From positions 119,764,703 through 119,828,702 of the forward strand of contig OY294070.1 in assembly GCA_958510875.1 (NCBI GenBank): DNA of 64,000 nt. The letters run 5' to 3'. Of this stretch, positions 1-11,944 are shown piece after piece. The translations under genes were made by a program, and so were the position numbers. The first letter of the stretch is position 1; each line of letters begins with the position of its first letter. The DNA comes from Endomychus coccineus. Taxonomy: Eukaryota > Arthropoda > Insecta > Coleoptera > Endomychidae. A model generated the notes under the pieces. That model saw nothing but the letters and a program-made list of their open reading frames with translations, did not search any database and had not been told where the DNA came from.

Positions 1-46
1 TAACAAGAACTCTTTATTAATTAACTCAAAAATTTGGTATGTTAGT

Positions 47-172
47 TCATATCGTGTCCGGGATCGACGATAATAAATCAAACGTTGCTTGGGTGGCCGC
101 CTTAACAATTTCATCTGGTATAATTTCATCTTCCATTAATTCACAATCAAATGCATCATTTTGAATACCCAT
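47..172 (-). pseudogene. Crypton-like tyrosine recombinase N-terminal fragment (copy D)
   Basis: A 41-codon reading frame, ATG to TGA. It contains the stretch IPDEIVKAATQATFDLL, which resembles the start of the arthropod Crypton-like YR proteins that also appear at 28443 in this window (an acidic lead, then an alanine-rich helix). It stops before the DNA-binding and catalytic domains, so it is only a remnant. The call rests on this weak resemblance and on the palindromic DNA just upstream (240-470), an arrangement also seen beside copies A and C. It could instead be a chance short ORF. Confidence 0.35.
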
Positions 173-239
173 TTTATAATAAATGTCACGTTTTCAACTA
201 AATGTCAAAATATATCAAGTTATTTTATAGTTTTAAATA

Positions 240-470
240 ATACAAAACTCGGTTACTATAGAAACCAATTGACCGCTATCTTAGACTAACTATTTTATTA
301 TTTTTTTCATTAAAGATAGGCCGGAAAGTGAATGAAAATGAGTCCGGTAAAAGCCTTTACCGGACTATCACAATAATTTTCTGGCTCGGTCCGACAAAAT
401 GAGATTTTCTGACCTAAAAATAAACCGGAAAGTACTAATTTCTGGCCGGTTTTAAAAAAAATATTTTAAG
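240..470. repeat. Palindromic non-coding DNA upstream of YR copy D
   Basis: Contains an 11-bp perfect inverted repeat with a 4-nt loop at 341-366 (AGTCCGGTAAA, then AGCC, then TTTACCGGACT). Several related GGCCGGAAAGT/CCGGT words lie on both sides, so the block could fold further. Similar but not identical inverted repeats lie next to two other YR copies (22336-22431 and 28233-28291), which suggests it is the 5' non-coding part of the element. A recombination or promoter role is inference. Confidence 0.45.
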
Positions 471-522
471 TGGATGAGGGTGATTTCGTATTTATAACTG
501 TTATGGTGTATCTACAATTTTG
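465..522 (+). repeat. Fragment of a dispersed PLE-associated repeat
   Basis: The words AAGTGGATGAGGGTGATT and TATGGTGTATCTACA match the 3' part of the repeat that carries hammerhead-like units at 10421-10640, 17470-17530 and 54040-54270. The hammerhead part itself is missing here. The fragment ends just before the candidate exon at 530. Confidence 0.4.
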
Positions 523-529
523 AACTTTT

Positions 530-1055
530 TCAGTGTATTTCTGCTACATCTACTTCAAAATAGATGATTCTCAGATATTTCGATCGATTCGTGGTGAAGT
601 TAAATGGATAATGTGGAACCTGATATAATGTTATATGTGAGTGAATATCGCACGTGCTGGGACGTTTAGCAAGTAGACCTGTGCGAGGACGAATAGACAG
701 GCTAAGTGTATTTTTACGGTCCATTTCAGCAATCATTAAATCCACGTTATATGACCCGGAACATCGTTTTCCATCAATGAGTTGCGTAATATTCTGCCGC
801 CACCGGTTTGATAGAACTTCCATTTTCAGCCCCTCAGACTCGGACTGCTTTGCATCCGTTATAAACTTTGCGGTCGTTGGCTGCCACCTCGACCATTTCC
901 ACCCTCCTCTTCCAACCGTCTGCCACGATCCATTACCAGTACACGATAATCGAGTTACTCCCCCGATGACAATATTTTCTGAATTAGTAAAAGTTAATTT
1001 TAAATTTTTATCAGAAATCGAAAGTGCTTCGTGTAGAGTTTTCCAACTAGGTCTT
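530..1055 (-). CDS. Unidentified protein, candidate last exon
   Basis: About 174 codons stay open from a good splice acceptor (pyrimidine-rich tract then TTACAG, ending at 1056) to a TGA at 530. The composition is protein-like and mixed: a Trp-rich patch (GRGGWKWSRWQP), then SEGLKMEVLSNRWRQNITQL, then a Lys/Arg-rich segment. I recognise no family. The exon has no start of its own, so upstream exons would lie beyond 1055 on the minus strand. The last 30-40 residues run toward a repeat fragment at 465-522 and may not belong to the original protein. It may be a host gene exon or an unrecognised transposon exon. Confidence 0.45.
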
Positions 1056-1299
1056 CTGTAATCAAGATCAGATTTAGTATGTCACGTCTTTGATGGCGCA
1101 CTTATTGCCGCCAACTGAACAATTTGAATTCAGAAGAAGGAAAATGGAACTTTAAAGTAATTATACTGAGCGCGTGCAATCTTTTTATACAGGGTTCATT
1201 GTGATTTAGGATAAAAACATGATCTTTCTGCATTGAATCTATGATAAATGGACCATGTCACAAAAATATTTTTTTTCTTGGACTGTTTTGTTGCTTAGT

Positions 1300-1791
1300 T
1301 GTTGAAATTTCATATCTATAGTTTTAAAAATAAAAAATACCCTTTTAATAAATTTTCACAAACTCCGTTTTTATTAAACAAAACGTGACCTGTTTCACCT
1401 CACGGAAGGAGGGAATGAGTGAGCTACGTATACAATAGGATAGGAGGTACATAGAAACAAGTTTAATAATGAAGTCTTCCTGATCATTTAAAAGATTTCC
1501 TGTATCTTTAAACTTAATAATTTCAATTTTTTTCTAAGTTGTTTAATACTTCACTTTTAATTGATCTCAAAATCATATTTGAAATGATGATCAGTTTCTT
1601 TAATATGGTTTGCAATCTCTTTTGTTCAAATTGAACTGTTCTTTAATTCTGGTTTTGAAAGATCTTCCTGTCTGGCCTATATAGCATTTATCAATCTTCA
1701 CATTCTACCTTGTATACTCCTGATTCTTGATCTTTCTCATTCTTATCTTTGTTGTTTTTAATATATTTGCCTACCGTATTATTTGTTCTAA
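1300..1791 (-). pseudogene. Penelope-like element 3' end, left arm (GIY-YIG remnant)
   Basis: On the minus strand it encodes pieces of a GIY-YIG endonuclease: GVYKVECED, then after a frame change CYIGQTGRSFKTRIKEQ, then degenerate sequence. This Cys-rich GVY...CYIGQTGRS pattern is the C-terminal nuclease module of Penelope-like retroelements, which cuts DNA to prime reverse transcription. The non-coding 3' tail includes AAACAGGTCACGTTTTGTTT, shared with 2290-2330 and 53740-53770. The reverse transcriptase part is absent. It is arranged head to head with the copy at 1815-2375. Confidence 0.6.
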
Positions 1792-1857
1792 AAGATGTGG
1801 TAACATTGTGTTTTTAATAATACGGTAGGCAAATATATTAAAAACAACAAAGATAAG
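1742..1857. repeat. Perfect 42-bp inverted repeat at a PLE head-to-head junction
   Basis: Bases 1742-1783 and 1816-1857 are exact reverse complements over 42 bp, separated by 32 bp. They form the centre of a larger, diverged inverted duplication of PLE 3' DNA (about 1300-2375). The perfect core inside imperfect outer arms is unusual. Confidence 0.9.
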
Positions 1858-2375
1858 ATCAAAAGAGAAGAAGAATCTGGAGTATACAACGTAGAGTGTG
1901 AAGATTGTGATAAATTCTATGTAGGCTAGATAGGAAGATCTTCAAAACTTGAATTGAAGGACATTTTAATTTGAATAAAGGAGATTTAAAAGTTGTAAGC
2001 CATATTAAAGAAACTGATCATCGTTTCGAAGATGATTCTGAGATTCTCCATTAGTCAGAAAGTGAAGTTTTGAACAACATAGAGAAAATTAAAATAAATA
2101 AGCTTGAAAATACAGGAAACCTTTTGAATGATCAGAAAGACTTCATCAATTCTCCATTATTAAATTTATTTGTAAGTAACTCTTATCCTACTGTACACGT
2201 ACCTCACTCATCTGCATCTTCTTAATCTTGATTTTAATATTTAAGGAATAAACCATAGTTTGTGAAACCATTGTTAGATAAAGCTACCGTGTGGTGAAAC
2301 ATGTCACGTTTTGTTCAATAAAAACGAAGCTTGTGTAAATTTATTACAAGGGTATTTTTTAAACTAAAACTATAC
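1815..2375 (+). pseudogene. Penelope-like element 3' end, right arm (GIY-YIG remnant)
   Basis: Plus-strand copy of the family seen at 1300-1791. It reads SGVYNVECEDCDKFYVG, a stop, then IGRSSK, matching a GIY-YIG nuclease with Cys residues (CEDC) near the active-site motif. Stops and frame changes follow. The tail carries GAAACATGTCACGTTTTGTT and AATAAAAACGAAG, a plausible polyadenylation context shared with the other copies. RT domain missing; dead fragment. Confidence 0.62.
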
Positions 2376-3402
2376 ATATTTTATTGAACAACTATCAAAT
2401 AAACTTGACATTTTTGCATTTTTATAGATGCGTGAACCTTTTTTTTTTCTCACTGCAACAAACCGTTTCTATAGTATCGACAGAGCAAGTGAAATTGTAC
2501 AGGAGTTATTTATTTATAACATTGAGTGTTAACCGATTAATTCAGAGTTACAGTTGTACAAACAATGTTGTTTGTTTATTCGTTTGTGAAATTTTTCTAG
2601 TGTAATTGTAGAATTTAAAATGCATGGAAATGTGGAACGTGGAAATTTCACTTAACGGCTGAGAATTAGTCGATGCGTCTATTCTACGAAGCGACAGCGT
2701 TATCGACTCCAAGTCGTGGTTAGTTCTGTGTAGATTTCTACGTCTATTTCCAATGTTCTGTGACGTGCTCTGAACTCTGAGAGACCGTCTATGAGGTCAC
2801 TTCCGTTAGAATTTCGCTGGTGAGAAGTCACGTTTGTATATTTTTCTGGGTATCCAACGAACAGGGCTGTGTAAAACTTATGTTTCAATTCCGAATTTTC
2901 CTTTCAATTGAATCAAGATCATCACTCGTTGTTTAGGATGGTAATTGTGGATTTTAGATGATTAATGTTACAGTGAAGGCATTATAACCCACATTTTTAC
3001 ACGCTGTGAATTCAATACCACAAAGGGTGAATAGAACTTGGAAATTGATAGTTAATTATTCTTCTTATTTCCATGAATGCAATACTGTACATTCAGAGAA
3101 TTGAACCTTCGGATGTTTTAGGATTTTTCCTACGACTTTTTCGCAAGAGTTTTTCCTACAAGTGTAAGTCTACTGAACCATTACGTGAGGTATGCTGTAT
3201 AACTGAGGCCAGGGTATAGATTTCTGATTGAGGACCATTGTTATGATTGTGGCCCATATCTAGGCAGAGTACCAGAACCCTTGATAAGAAGGAAAGTGTG
3301 AATTCACCAATTCAAGGTCAGGCTATCTGATAAAGTTAATATTACTAACCCACAGATTTGCCAACTTTTGCAATATCTGTATTGTGTGTTGTTATACAGG
3401 TT
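2376..3402. other. No gene recognised
   Basis: AT-rich DNA with only short unconvincing ORFs on both strands, bounded by the PLE fragment and the hAT element. No repeats of note seen. Confidence 0.5.
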
Positions 3403-3410
3403 CACAGATA

Positions 3411-6400
3411 CAGTGGCGTAGATAGCTTTTTGCGATGGGGGGGGGGGGGATATGACTCAGAATTAAATTCCATTATTTTTTTGTATAAAGTTATATTATG
3501 AGAATAATTTTTCATGTAGTAAGGTCATATATGGAAAGTGGTCAAATAATTTACATAGATGTATACATTATTAAAAAATGCTCGAATCATCAGAGAAGAA
3601 AATCAAGTTTTCGAGATTTTTTTGCTAATTTATTTATGACTTCGTCTGCTGTGATTCCAATGTCATGATGAATTGCCAGAGCTGCCAAACCATTCAAGCG
3701 GTCCTACAATAAAAAAATTAGAGTAACTCGAGTTTTGAACTGTAAATGTAATTCTGATATTCAGAAAGGACATGATGAACTTACCTCTTTTATCGTATTC
3801 CTTTGAATCGTTTTTATCCGTTTCACACTTGAGAATGTCCGTTCTGCAGTAGACGTTGATACCGGCAATGTAGCTAATATCTTCAGCAACATATAAATAT
3901 TCGGGAAATTTTCTTCCGGACAATCATCCAGCGCTTCCAACGAATTTTTGGGCTTGATATCGCCTTTACGGATCAAATACTTCTTCCACATTTTCAACTC
4001 GATGAGAACAGCAGTTGGACCAGCATCAAGAAATTTTTGATAAAACTCGACAGTTTTCATGAATTCATCAGCTCCTTTGTCGATTTCAGATGAATCATGC
4101 TTGAAGAGCGCCGAAAATCCTTCTAATATATTTTTGTGATTAGTAAATCTCTCGCCAAGGTCCATGATGTAGAAGTCCAGAAATGGATTGAACACCATGA
4201 CACGAAAGTAATTTTCTGCACTTTGAACTTCAGGATTCGCTCGATTTTTGTGTCTGCGCACTATTCGTTTGTATTTGATCTCAATGTCAAGAGTTTTAGC
4301 GATTTTTTTCGAAGCTTCGAAAATATTGGGAAACGCGTCTTCTCCTGCTCGAATCATTTCGAGTTCATCTCGTAAATCCTCGGCGAGATCCATAGCTTGG
4401 ACCGAGTCTAACTCAACCTTTTGAAATTCACGACTCAAAGGCAACGAAAGTTGGTAAGCCATGTTGATAACCTGCAAACTTATCTCAAAAATTCGAAATC
4501 CATAGCATTTTTTAAATTTTTCGCGTCAGTTTCCGAGGTTCTCATTTCATCAAGAGTTTCGTAGAGAAATGGAAATAATTCATGAAAATCAGCTACGGCT
4601 TCATATTTTGACACCCATCGAGTCAGATTTAATCTCTTTAGAGTTTTTGTACTAGGAGTTTCATCAGATTGTTCTAAGTGTTTTCCAGAACCGCCCTTCT
4701 TTTAGGTGTATGGAAGAAATTGTAAACGCATTCTATGGTGCTAAGGCAGTCTCTGATGGCGGGTACTTTGCAAGTGATGGATATAGCGAGATTCAAAGAA
4801 TGCGCGGCACAATGAACGTATAAAGCCTGTGGCGCATACTTTTCACGTATAATCGCTTGAACACCTTTATATTGTCCAGACTTATTCCCCGCCCCGTCAA
4901 ACCCTTGGCCAATCAAGAAAGAAATATCCAGCCCACAATTTTGGAGATTTTCTACCATCAGCTTGGCAAGAACATCACCTGTAAATATGTACATAGTGAG
5001 ATACCATGAAATATACAGATTATTTTGCCAAAAGCAAAAAAAATGCAAATTTCCGAGATGATTTGGATGATGATTTTATTTTACCTGTAGTGTAAGCTGT
5101 TGGGATGAACCTCACAAAATCTTCGCGCAGAATATGCTGGCCATCGTCTTTCTTACTCACATATCGAATGCAAATAGTGACTTGCTCAATAGTAGCCGCA
5201 TCTTGAGTTCCATCCATCAGTACAGAGTAAACTTTCGCAGCTTTAATTTCAGATATCAGTTTTTGAGTCAATATCTCATAACATGTATCAATAATTTCAT
5301 TTTGGATAGAAGGACTTGTATATTTATCACGTTTCCCTGGACCTTCTAAATGACTCAGAAGAATTGAATCTCCTTTGGCTCTATACTTCAATAAAGCTCT
5401 GAAATTCCCCTCGTTTGGTCCGGTAAAATCATTTTGGATAACTATTTTACCGCTATCGCGGTGACCACGCAAAGCCAACCCTTGTCGCTCAAGAACAATA
5501 ATCGCTTCGATGACAGGAACTATATTTTGTCTATTTTTCGATATTTGCTGCATCCGGGACTCATCAATCAAATTTTCTACAGATTGGCATTTATTTTTTT
5601 CAATACGCAGGAAATTATCCTTGTCAGCAACTGCATTGATGTGATAAGATTTTGTCTGGTGTTCTTGATAAGTCTGAAAATATTAGAATTTATTATATTA
5701 AATTTTAATTTACTATAAAATCGTTGTCAGAGAAAAGAATAGACACTTTAATTTGTATAATTATGTTACTTACTTCTTTTGCTTTCTTCCAATTGTCGAA
5801 TTTCACTTTTACTAAATGACCTAAAGGTTGCGACCCTTTTCCACCGCTTTTAGCAAATCCTACACACAGAACACAAAACGCACCATGGTGCAATTCTGAG
5901 TAAGCAAGCCAGGAAAATTCATCTAGCCATTTATAACAAAACTTCAATATTCGAGCTTCGAATTTTTGCAGCAATGGAAATACATAATTTTTTGGCGGAA
6001 CCCAGACATCTGTTAATAAGTTCAGCCTCTGAGATTCACTAATTCTGATGTTGATAAAATTTCCGATGTCATTTTTATTAACGACGTCTTGATGAGGGTT
6101 ACGTTGTTCAACGTTTTTGTTCCCGTCGCCAAAAGAGCTGTGATTGCTTGTATTTTCACTACCTGATGCACCAGAACGTGGTGTTTTTACGGTTGTTCCG
6201 GCAGATGATTGCGCTTTTCTATTGTTTTCACTTTTTGCAGGATTGCAGAATGGTGCTATGGGCACTAAAAATCTCTTCATTTCAAGATAATATAAATGAA
6301 ACAATTAGCGAGTTTGGAACTAGTATGCAGCGCCACAGCATGCAGTAAACTGAGGTGTCACTTGGGAGTGCTTGGGAGCCACAGGCCACAGGGGTATTTA

Positions 6401-6703
6401 GGAACCACGGCGCCAGTGTCAGCTCATTACGGGTCCATTTTGTGGATCCTGATTGGTCGGTCCGTTAGAGGCACGGAGATTTGAAAGTGCTCGAGTGCAC
6501 AGTCATTACATTTACATTTTTATTTTTAAAATTTTGAAGGTGTTACAGATAATTGCACATGAAGTTAAAATGAATATTGACACTGCAAAAATTGCATGTT
6601 TACATAAAGATACGTAGCTGAAAAGCCTTCGATTTGATCCTCTTTTTTTCAGACTCATGGGGGGGATTGATCCCCTTGGCCCCCCCCTCTATCTACGCCA
6701 CTG
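3411..6703 (-). mobile_element. hAT-superfamily DNA transposon, nearly complete
   Basis: Ends are perfect 15-bp terminal inverted repeats: CAGTGGCGTAGATAG at 3411-3425 and its reverse complement at 6689-6703, each followed inward by a G/C run. Flanks are CACAGATA (3403-3410) and CACTGATA (6704-6711), an 8-bp target duplication with one mismatch, which is the hAT signature. Length about 3.3 kb. It holds one interrupted transposase gene on the minus strand. The near-identical TIRs and few coding lesions suggest a fairly recent insertion. Confidence 0.9.
3590..6280 (-). pseudogene. hAT transposase with TTF-type zinc finger (ZMYM-like), intron-containing
   Basis: Exons can be read with consensus splice sites: 6280-5774 (start MKRFLVPIAPF), 5673-5085, 4978-3785, and 3703-3590 (ending in TGA). 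Exon 1 carries the TTF-type zinc-finger region (WLAYSELHHGAFCVLC). Candidate catalytic residues are the Asp in YSVLMDGTQDA, the Asp in GQGFDGAGNKSG, and the Glu in the C-terminal dimerisation block STAERTFSSVKR. Two apparent 1-nt frameshifts, near 4680 and 4497, break exon 3. The last exon (RLNGLAALAIHHDI...) matches the usual hATC tail. The enzyme would excise and reinsert the element via its TIRs; the frameshifts make this copy probably inactive unless they are assembly errors. Confidence 0.85.
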
Positions 6704-6711
6704 CACTGATA

Positions 6712-7031
6712 GAAACAATTTATAGTATTTGAGTACATTTGTGTATATCGTAGAATTTTATTTTATTAGATTTAACTTCATTCATATATTAGTGTGATGG
6801 AATAATAGAGATTATTCCATTAGATTTCATACATTTAGTAATTCTATAATTTGCTCAAGTTCCTTATGTCGATACCGTGACCTAGGTGCGCACCGATATA
6901 GTAAATAGAAATGTAGTGTTGAATATAAACAGCCATTACGTGATGAAAATCCATTATCAACTTCAAATAAAACAACTATTACAAATTCGATTTTCACAAG
7001 TTTATTAAGAATGTGACTATAGTTTCGCTAT
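6712..7031. other. No gene recognised
   Basis: AT-rich. The last part (about 6990-7031) reads on the minus strand like a terminal sequence also found near 54290-54340 (ACTATAGTCACATTC then TAATAAACTTGTG), probably the edge of a PLE-type repeat. Confidence 0.4.
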
Positions 7032-7093
7032 CACCGTAGCTTTTTCAAACGTATTACAAAGTACTTTAGAATACGTTTGAAGAAGCCACGGTG
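7032..7093. repeat. 62-nt hairpin, about 23-bp stem
   Basis: CACCGTAGC...TCAAACGTATT pairs with AATACGTTTGA...GCCACGGTG; only one mismatch and one G-U pair over the stem, with a loop of about 14 nt. The right-arm word GTTTGAAGAAGC recurs near 54280 and 54465, so it most likely belongs to a dispersed repeat rather than a microRNA gene. Confidence 0.6.
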
Positions 7094-7403
7094 TCTCGAG
7101 GTTTCCATCTGGTGTGGTCAAAGTATAAAAAAAAAATTAGAAATGTTCTGCCGCTCAAAACTAACATTTCACGAATCATTCTCAAAGTAGCTGTCGGCAA
7201 TCCAGTGTTAAAATAGAATATTAATTATCCGCAAGTGAGGGAAATTTGAATTTTCGTAAATGAGCATTCAAACTTGTGAAAACCCCTTACAAATTGTCGC
7301 TGTAACGTGTTGAACCCACACAATTCATTCGAGGGTAATCCCTTATATACCCTTCTAATTTCAAATAGTATTTAAATAGGCAAATTTTGTTTTCTAATTT
7401 AGT

Positions 7404-7447
7404 TTACTCTGATGGTGGCTACTTGGTAGCTGGAAGGTCCTCAGTAA
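7404..7447 (+). ncRNA. Degenerate hammerhead-like unit
   Basis: Order of parts: TTACT, CTGATGG, GGCTAC/GTAGCT stem, GGAA, short GGTCCTC segment, AGTAA. The outer TTACT/AGTAA pair forms a 5-bp stem I. Two conserved core bases are altered relative to CTGATGA and GAAA, so it is probably inactive. It belongs to the same repeat family as 10455-10564. Confidence 0.4.
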
Positions 7448-9524
7448 TTTAGCAGTATTTTGTTTTTTACTTATATTGTTCGGAAAACTAGCGTCTAAGG
7501 AAGAAAATTCAAGTAATACTTTCACGAAGTAGAAACAGCGGATCACTGACATAGCGAGCATTGCCTCACGCTTGATGGTCTGTCACATTCATTGTGACTG
7601 AACTTTGATAATGGCTTACTCAAGTGCGGTACCGTGTCCTGTCGTCCTATAAACAACTGAAAATCTGCCATCAATATAAATAGCCGAAACCCGCTAATAA
7701 ATCAGAAAACGCGTCCTCGGACTTCGGTGTTGAAGTTTATCTTTGGCTCCTACTTCGTTAAGTACATGATGACAGGCATTGTCTTATGATAGATGTTTCC
7801 AGATTTGCAGGATGTCTCGATATCTTGGTGCCAGATGCTACTAGAGACAATGCCTGAATAACGAAATGTCCAAGGTTATTTTTGAATAATGATCGCCCGT
7901 CAAACGTATAACTCTCCAACAGTCTCCGTAGTAATTAGTATTTCACAATAACGACAGATGAAAGTGGAGTAACTGATCTATTTATGATTACCTTAATTTA
8001 TTATATCCAGAGTCCTTCGCATAGATGCAATCAGAGGACACATTGGAAATTATGATGTAGTACGCTAAACTTGCGAAATTTTGGATGTAATGAAAATGGA
8101 AAATTATTATTGTTTTTACTGTAATGTACCTTGTTACTTTTTGGCAATAATTACTTTCGATGACTTCAACACTCCTTCAAGCCTACCAGATCTGAATCCG
8201 ACTGACTTTTATGTTGATTTCTCGGGCGCCATACCTTTGTTGAGGTTTACTCCCCGTTGAGGACTTCTGCTAGGGCCCTCACCACAAAGCGTATCACGGT
8301 GCTATCTATGGATAGCCTTGTCCCAGAGTAGTCTCAGTGGAGTGAGTAACCAGGGGTCGATAAGATAGATTGAATAATATAAGGCTTTAATTGCAATTAG
8401 TACTTGGTTACTTCTCGGCCACTTAAATGATGTCGCAGAAAGTTATGTTAAACAAACACGGAACTTCCCAATAATAGATTCATTTATAGCTTCACCATCG
8501 ATAAATATTTGACTTTGTATATGTAATAATAATTTATCCCAGCCCGGGGGAAGCACAAGGAAGCTCGGAAACAATAAAAGCAGGCAAAGCGGTCCATGCA
8601 GCCTTGAAAACAAATAGTCATTTGAGTATTATTAAAAACGGCTATTCATGCACTGATTATTATCAGAATTACCTTCAAAGGTAACTGGCGGAACACTTAC
8701 TTTTGGCGCCACAAATGACTGTTCACACCCACTTCAGAAGACTCACTTTGGCTGTCCGACTGGGTCATTCCCTCAGGCTTTATCACTGACTCACTATCTC
8801 AATCTGTCTAACTGACTGACTATTCTATTTTAACTTGCCAGTCGTTCTTTTACACCCATCGAGGTGCTTGTCAAGGCACCTACACCAGCTCCCTTTTTTG
8901 CTAATTTCGCGCGAATGATGATCCACTAGTTCTGTGCTGTGGTTTCTATGCTTACATCTGTTTTGTTATCTTACGTTGACATTAAATATGCACTGTTGTG
9001 AATGAAATCCAATATACCATTATACTATCTATATTCCTATACAACAATATAATTATTCAGAATTATGAATTGTATATCGTAATATAAACGAAATCTAAGA
9101 TGTATGACCAATGTACGTTTTCCCATTAAATAATTATTCAATATTTTTGAGCTTCGTTATATTACAACTAAATTTCGAGAAGTAAAATCATATTATCATA
9201 TTCTCTATCACCATTTACATGATTGATGTTCCAGAAAATTTAGTTTGAAGAAAAGTGACATGGGTCATTATATTGGAACCACGCATCATCATAGGCTCGA
9301 CAATCCTCTGTGGATCTTGGCGTGCGCTGATGAGTTTCTTTATTACGCTCGATTATTTGCAACCCTCGCCATCCACGCATCACCAAAGTTATCTCATCTT
9401 TCTTCTGATATGCCAAATTACAGCTTTTTTCAAAATGTAGCGTTCGTGATTTTCTCATTTTCGACATATCTTGCAACGTCCGGTTCAATGGCGAGCTGGT
9501 AAAATTAACAATTATATCTTTTGG
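7448..9524. other. No gene recognised; possible mobile-element debris
   Basis: Two kilobases of AT-rich DNA with no convincing ORF. Near 8195 a short stretch encodes LPDLNPTDFY, loosely like the SPDLNPLDF block of mariner transposases, but nothing beside it supports that. 8700-8900 is less AT-rich and repeats GACTGACT-type words. Confidence 0.4.
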
Positions 9525-10140
9525 GCCACTGATCTTGCTCTATGACCGGTCTGGATATTTATCAGAGTACTCCCACAGTTACAACTATTTCTATGAAATC
9601 CTCCATATCCTTGCTCGGTTAAACCAACAACAGCATCTTCTCATTGGACGATCATGTGGGATCCATTGCGAAAACCGTTTCACAAAAACTTGGTTTGCTA
9701 TTCCATGTGAAAATCCAGTTTACATCCCAGCAGCTTCTGATAATCTGGAGTACAGTTCTCAAACTTATAGTTGAAGCTCTTAGATTTTATTCAGAAGATA
9801 CCAACCGTCTGATTTGTAATATCAGACTTACGAATTCATTGACCTCTCTAGAAGATCGTAGAAAAGTGAACGATCCCTCCCTTTTCCTGCAGATGTTTCC
9901 ATGGTCGGTGTTCATCAGAAATGCCTTCTGCTGTTCCATCATGGCAGATTCTTGGTAGGCAGACTGTATAATCTCCAACAGGTTACTTCTTCCTACCAGA
10001 CTCTTTGCCTAGTAAGATCTTTCCTCATGCCCATACCGTTCAAACTTCCGAGAAATCTTTCAATGTGTCAATCTCTTCTCCCGACATTCCCCCTCCGGTT
10101 CAGGCGATATTCTTGGGACATCATAGGTTTTCCTGTGAAA
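9525..10140 (+). pseudogene. CR1-like RT, C-terminal remnant
   Basis: In shifting frames the plus strand reads LTNSLTSLEDRRKV followed by PSLFLQMFPWS, the conserved post-RT region of CR1/jockey-type ORF2 (normally ...SLEHRRxVxxLxLFYRYFHG). Upstream, the bases around CATTGGACGATCATGTGGG match 40670-40700, and the block around CTATGAAATCCTC matches the minus strand near 12050, so these are copies of one family. The catalytic RT motifs are not included. Multiple frameshifts; inactive. Confidence 0.55.
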
Positions 10141-10454
10141 ACTAGTGTACAGAATGAGCATTTCTTGAATTGAAAAATTCTATTCAGTTTCTAATCTTTC
10201 AAATCCAGGATTGGCATTATATTCGTGTTCAATCTTCATTCCAGAGACCTCCTGAAGGGATTACGTTTAATTCAACCGTGGAAAGTTCACAAAAATGTGC
10301 CGGAAATAGTCCAATTGGAAATTTAAATTACCTGTACCTATTTTTTTTCGTTTGGAAATTCCAGATAATTGATATGTTAACTAATAAACTATAGAAGAGT
10401 TCATACTGTGGATATATTGAGAAATAATCACCCTCATCCACCAAAAATACTATT

Positions 10455-10500
10455 AAAGTACTGAGGACCTTCGGCTATCAAGTGGCCATCATCAGAGTAA
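10455..10500 (-). ncRNA. Hammerhead ribozyme-like motif
   Basis: Minus strand: TTACT, then the exact core CTGATGA, a GGC..GCC stem II with a short loop, GAAG in place of GAAA, GTCCTC, and AGTA, which pairs with TACT as stem I. The geometry is that of a type I hammerhead with a tiny stem III; the GAAA change may reduce activity. Such self-cleaving motifs are known from Penelope-like elements. Confidence 0.5.
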
Positions 10501-10516
10501 AATAAGTTTGAAGTTA

Positions 10517-10564
10517 GTTTCCTCTGATGATGGATACTTGGTAGATGAAAGATCCTCAGTACTT
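10517..10564 (+). ncRNA. Hammerhead ribozyme-like motif
   Basis: Plus strand: TTTCCT, core CTGATGA, stem II from GGATAC/GTAGAT (imperfect), GAAA, GATCCTC, AGTACT. Both conserved core strands are intact, but stem I (TCCT against AGTA) has a mismatch. It is the mirror partner of the unit at 10455-10500. Confidence 0.5.
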
Positions 10565-10640
10565 TTATGGTATTTTTAGTGGATAAGGGTGATTATTTCT
10601 TATCAATAGAATTAATATATTATTCACTCTAGTCGAAGTG

Positions 10641-11940
<1,300 letters not shown>

Positions 11941-11944
11941 GTTG

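Larger units (their letters stand above)
10421..10640. repeat. Foldback of two inverted hammerhead-like PLE repeat units
   Basis: A minus-oriented unit (about 10421-10500) is followed by a plus-oriented one (about 10510-10610). Each contains CTCTGATGATGG, a TACTTG hairpin, CCTCAGTACTTT, a TAGTATTTTT-type word, and GTGGATAAGGGTGATTATTT (or GATGAGG). Only a short spacer separates them. Related single or broken copies occur at 465, 7404, 15602/17434 and 54040. Confidence 0.75.

Noticed and set aside
654..1061. 135-codon plus-strand ORF
   Set aside because: It is the antisense of the 530-1055 frame, which has the better composition and a splice acceptor.
8190..8230. Mariner-like LPDLNPTDFY
   Set aside because: Ten residues only, no neighbouring transposase blocks.
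9240..9502. Overlapping ORFs on both strands near 9.3 kb
   Set aside because: No motif in either; they are mutual shadows without splice or start signals.
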